NCBI GenBank assembly: GCA_000437515.1
Contig: FR898481.1
Location: 35,158 to 58,171, forward strand
Direction of reading: 5' to 3'
Origin: Acidiphilium sp. CAG:727
GTDB lineage: Bacteria > Bacillota > Clostridia > Christensenellales > Borkfalkiaceae
DNA length: 23,014 nucleotides
The number at the start of each line of letters is the position of its first letter. Position 1 is the stretch's first letter. Positions 22,984 to 23,014 of the stretch are shown piece after piece. Made by a program: the position numbers and the translations under genes. The notes under the pieces were generated by a model. It saw nothing but the letters and a program-made list of their open reading frames with translations. It did not search any database and was not told the origin of the DNA.

Positions 22984-23014
22984 CAACCGAATAAAGGGGA
23001 TCCGCCCGCGAATT

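Overview
The window reads as a chromosomal segment of a Gram-positive, probably uncultured gut-type Clostridia. Supporting signs are a spoIIE-type sporulation phosphatase, TTGNNN/TATAAT-type promoters, GGAGG-type ribosome binding sites, short hairpins with U tracts, and clostridial-type PurB and Mrp/NBP35 proteins. Placing it in a particular order would be a guess. Codon use looks uniform, and no phage, plasmid, transposase, CRISPR, tRNA or rRNA signal was seen.

Layout. 1-2497: 3' end of a very long, beta-rich, probably extracytoplasmic protein, closed by a terminator. 2565-5503: purB and purA, the two enzymes that use adenylosuccinate, closed by a bidirectional terminator. 5520-6588 (minus): a membrane-anchored XRE regulator followed 19 nt later by ribosomal protein L9. 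6737-7981: a GT28 glycolipid glycosyltransferase. 8083-8727: a zinc-ribbon/DUF4870-like membrane protein. 8734-12202 (minus): two overlapping half-transporters of a heterodimeric ABC exporter. 12242-12443: a mosaic of small folded intergenic repeats. 12464-15844 (minus): dnaA, mnmG and an unrecognised 57-codon gene, in that transcription order and tightly packed. 15957-18636 (plus): recF, an Mrp/NBP35 Fe-S carrier and a TIGR01906-type membrane protein, divergent from dnaA. 18658-18739: a long inverted repeat. 18755-19609 (minus): an AraC-type regulator. 19691-19795: a third intergenic repeat. 19884-22148: spoIIE. 22341-22983: a strong promoter driving a 27-residue basic micro-ORF and a small unknown membrane protein.

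How the genes fit together. Most of the window is housekeeping: the purine branch to AMP, replication initiation and gap repair, tRNA U34 modification, ribosome, Fe-S assembly. Accessory functions are export, glycolipids, sporulation and two regulators. The usual dnaA-dnaN-recF-gyrB order is broken: dnaA and recF are divergent, back to back over overlapping promoters, and dnaN and gyrB are absent here. No DnaA-box cluster is visible, so this need not be oriC.

The most interesting signals are four promoters (purB, the XRE gene, the AraC gene, spoIIE) whose -10 box lies only 6-10 nt from the start codon with no Shine-Dalgarno, implying leaderless mRNAs; two small genes below normal size cut-offs; and a related set of small mosaic intergenic repeats. 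I see no clear new defence or mobile system. The best candidate for something undescribed is the micro-ORF/membrane-protein pair at 22413-22983.
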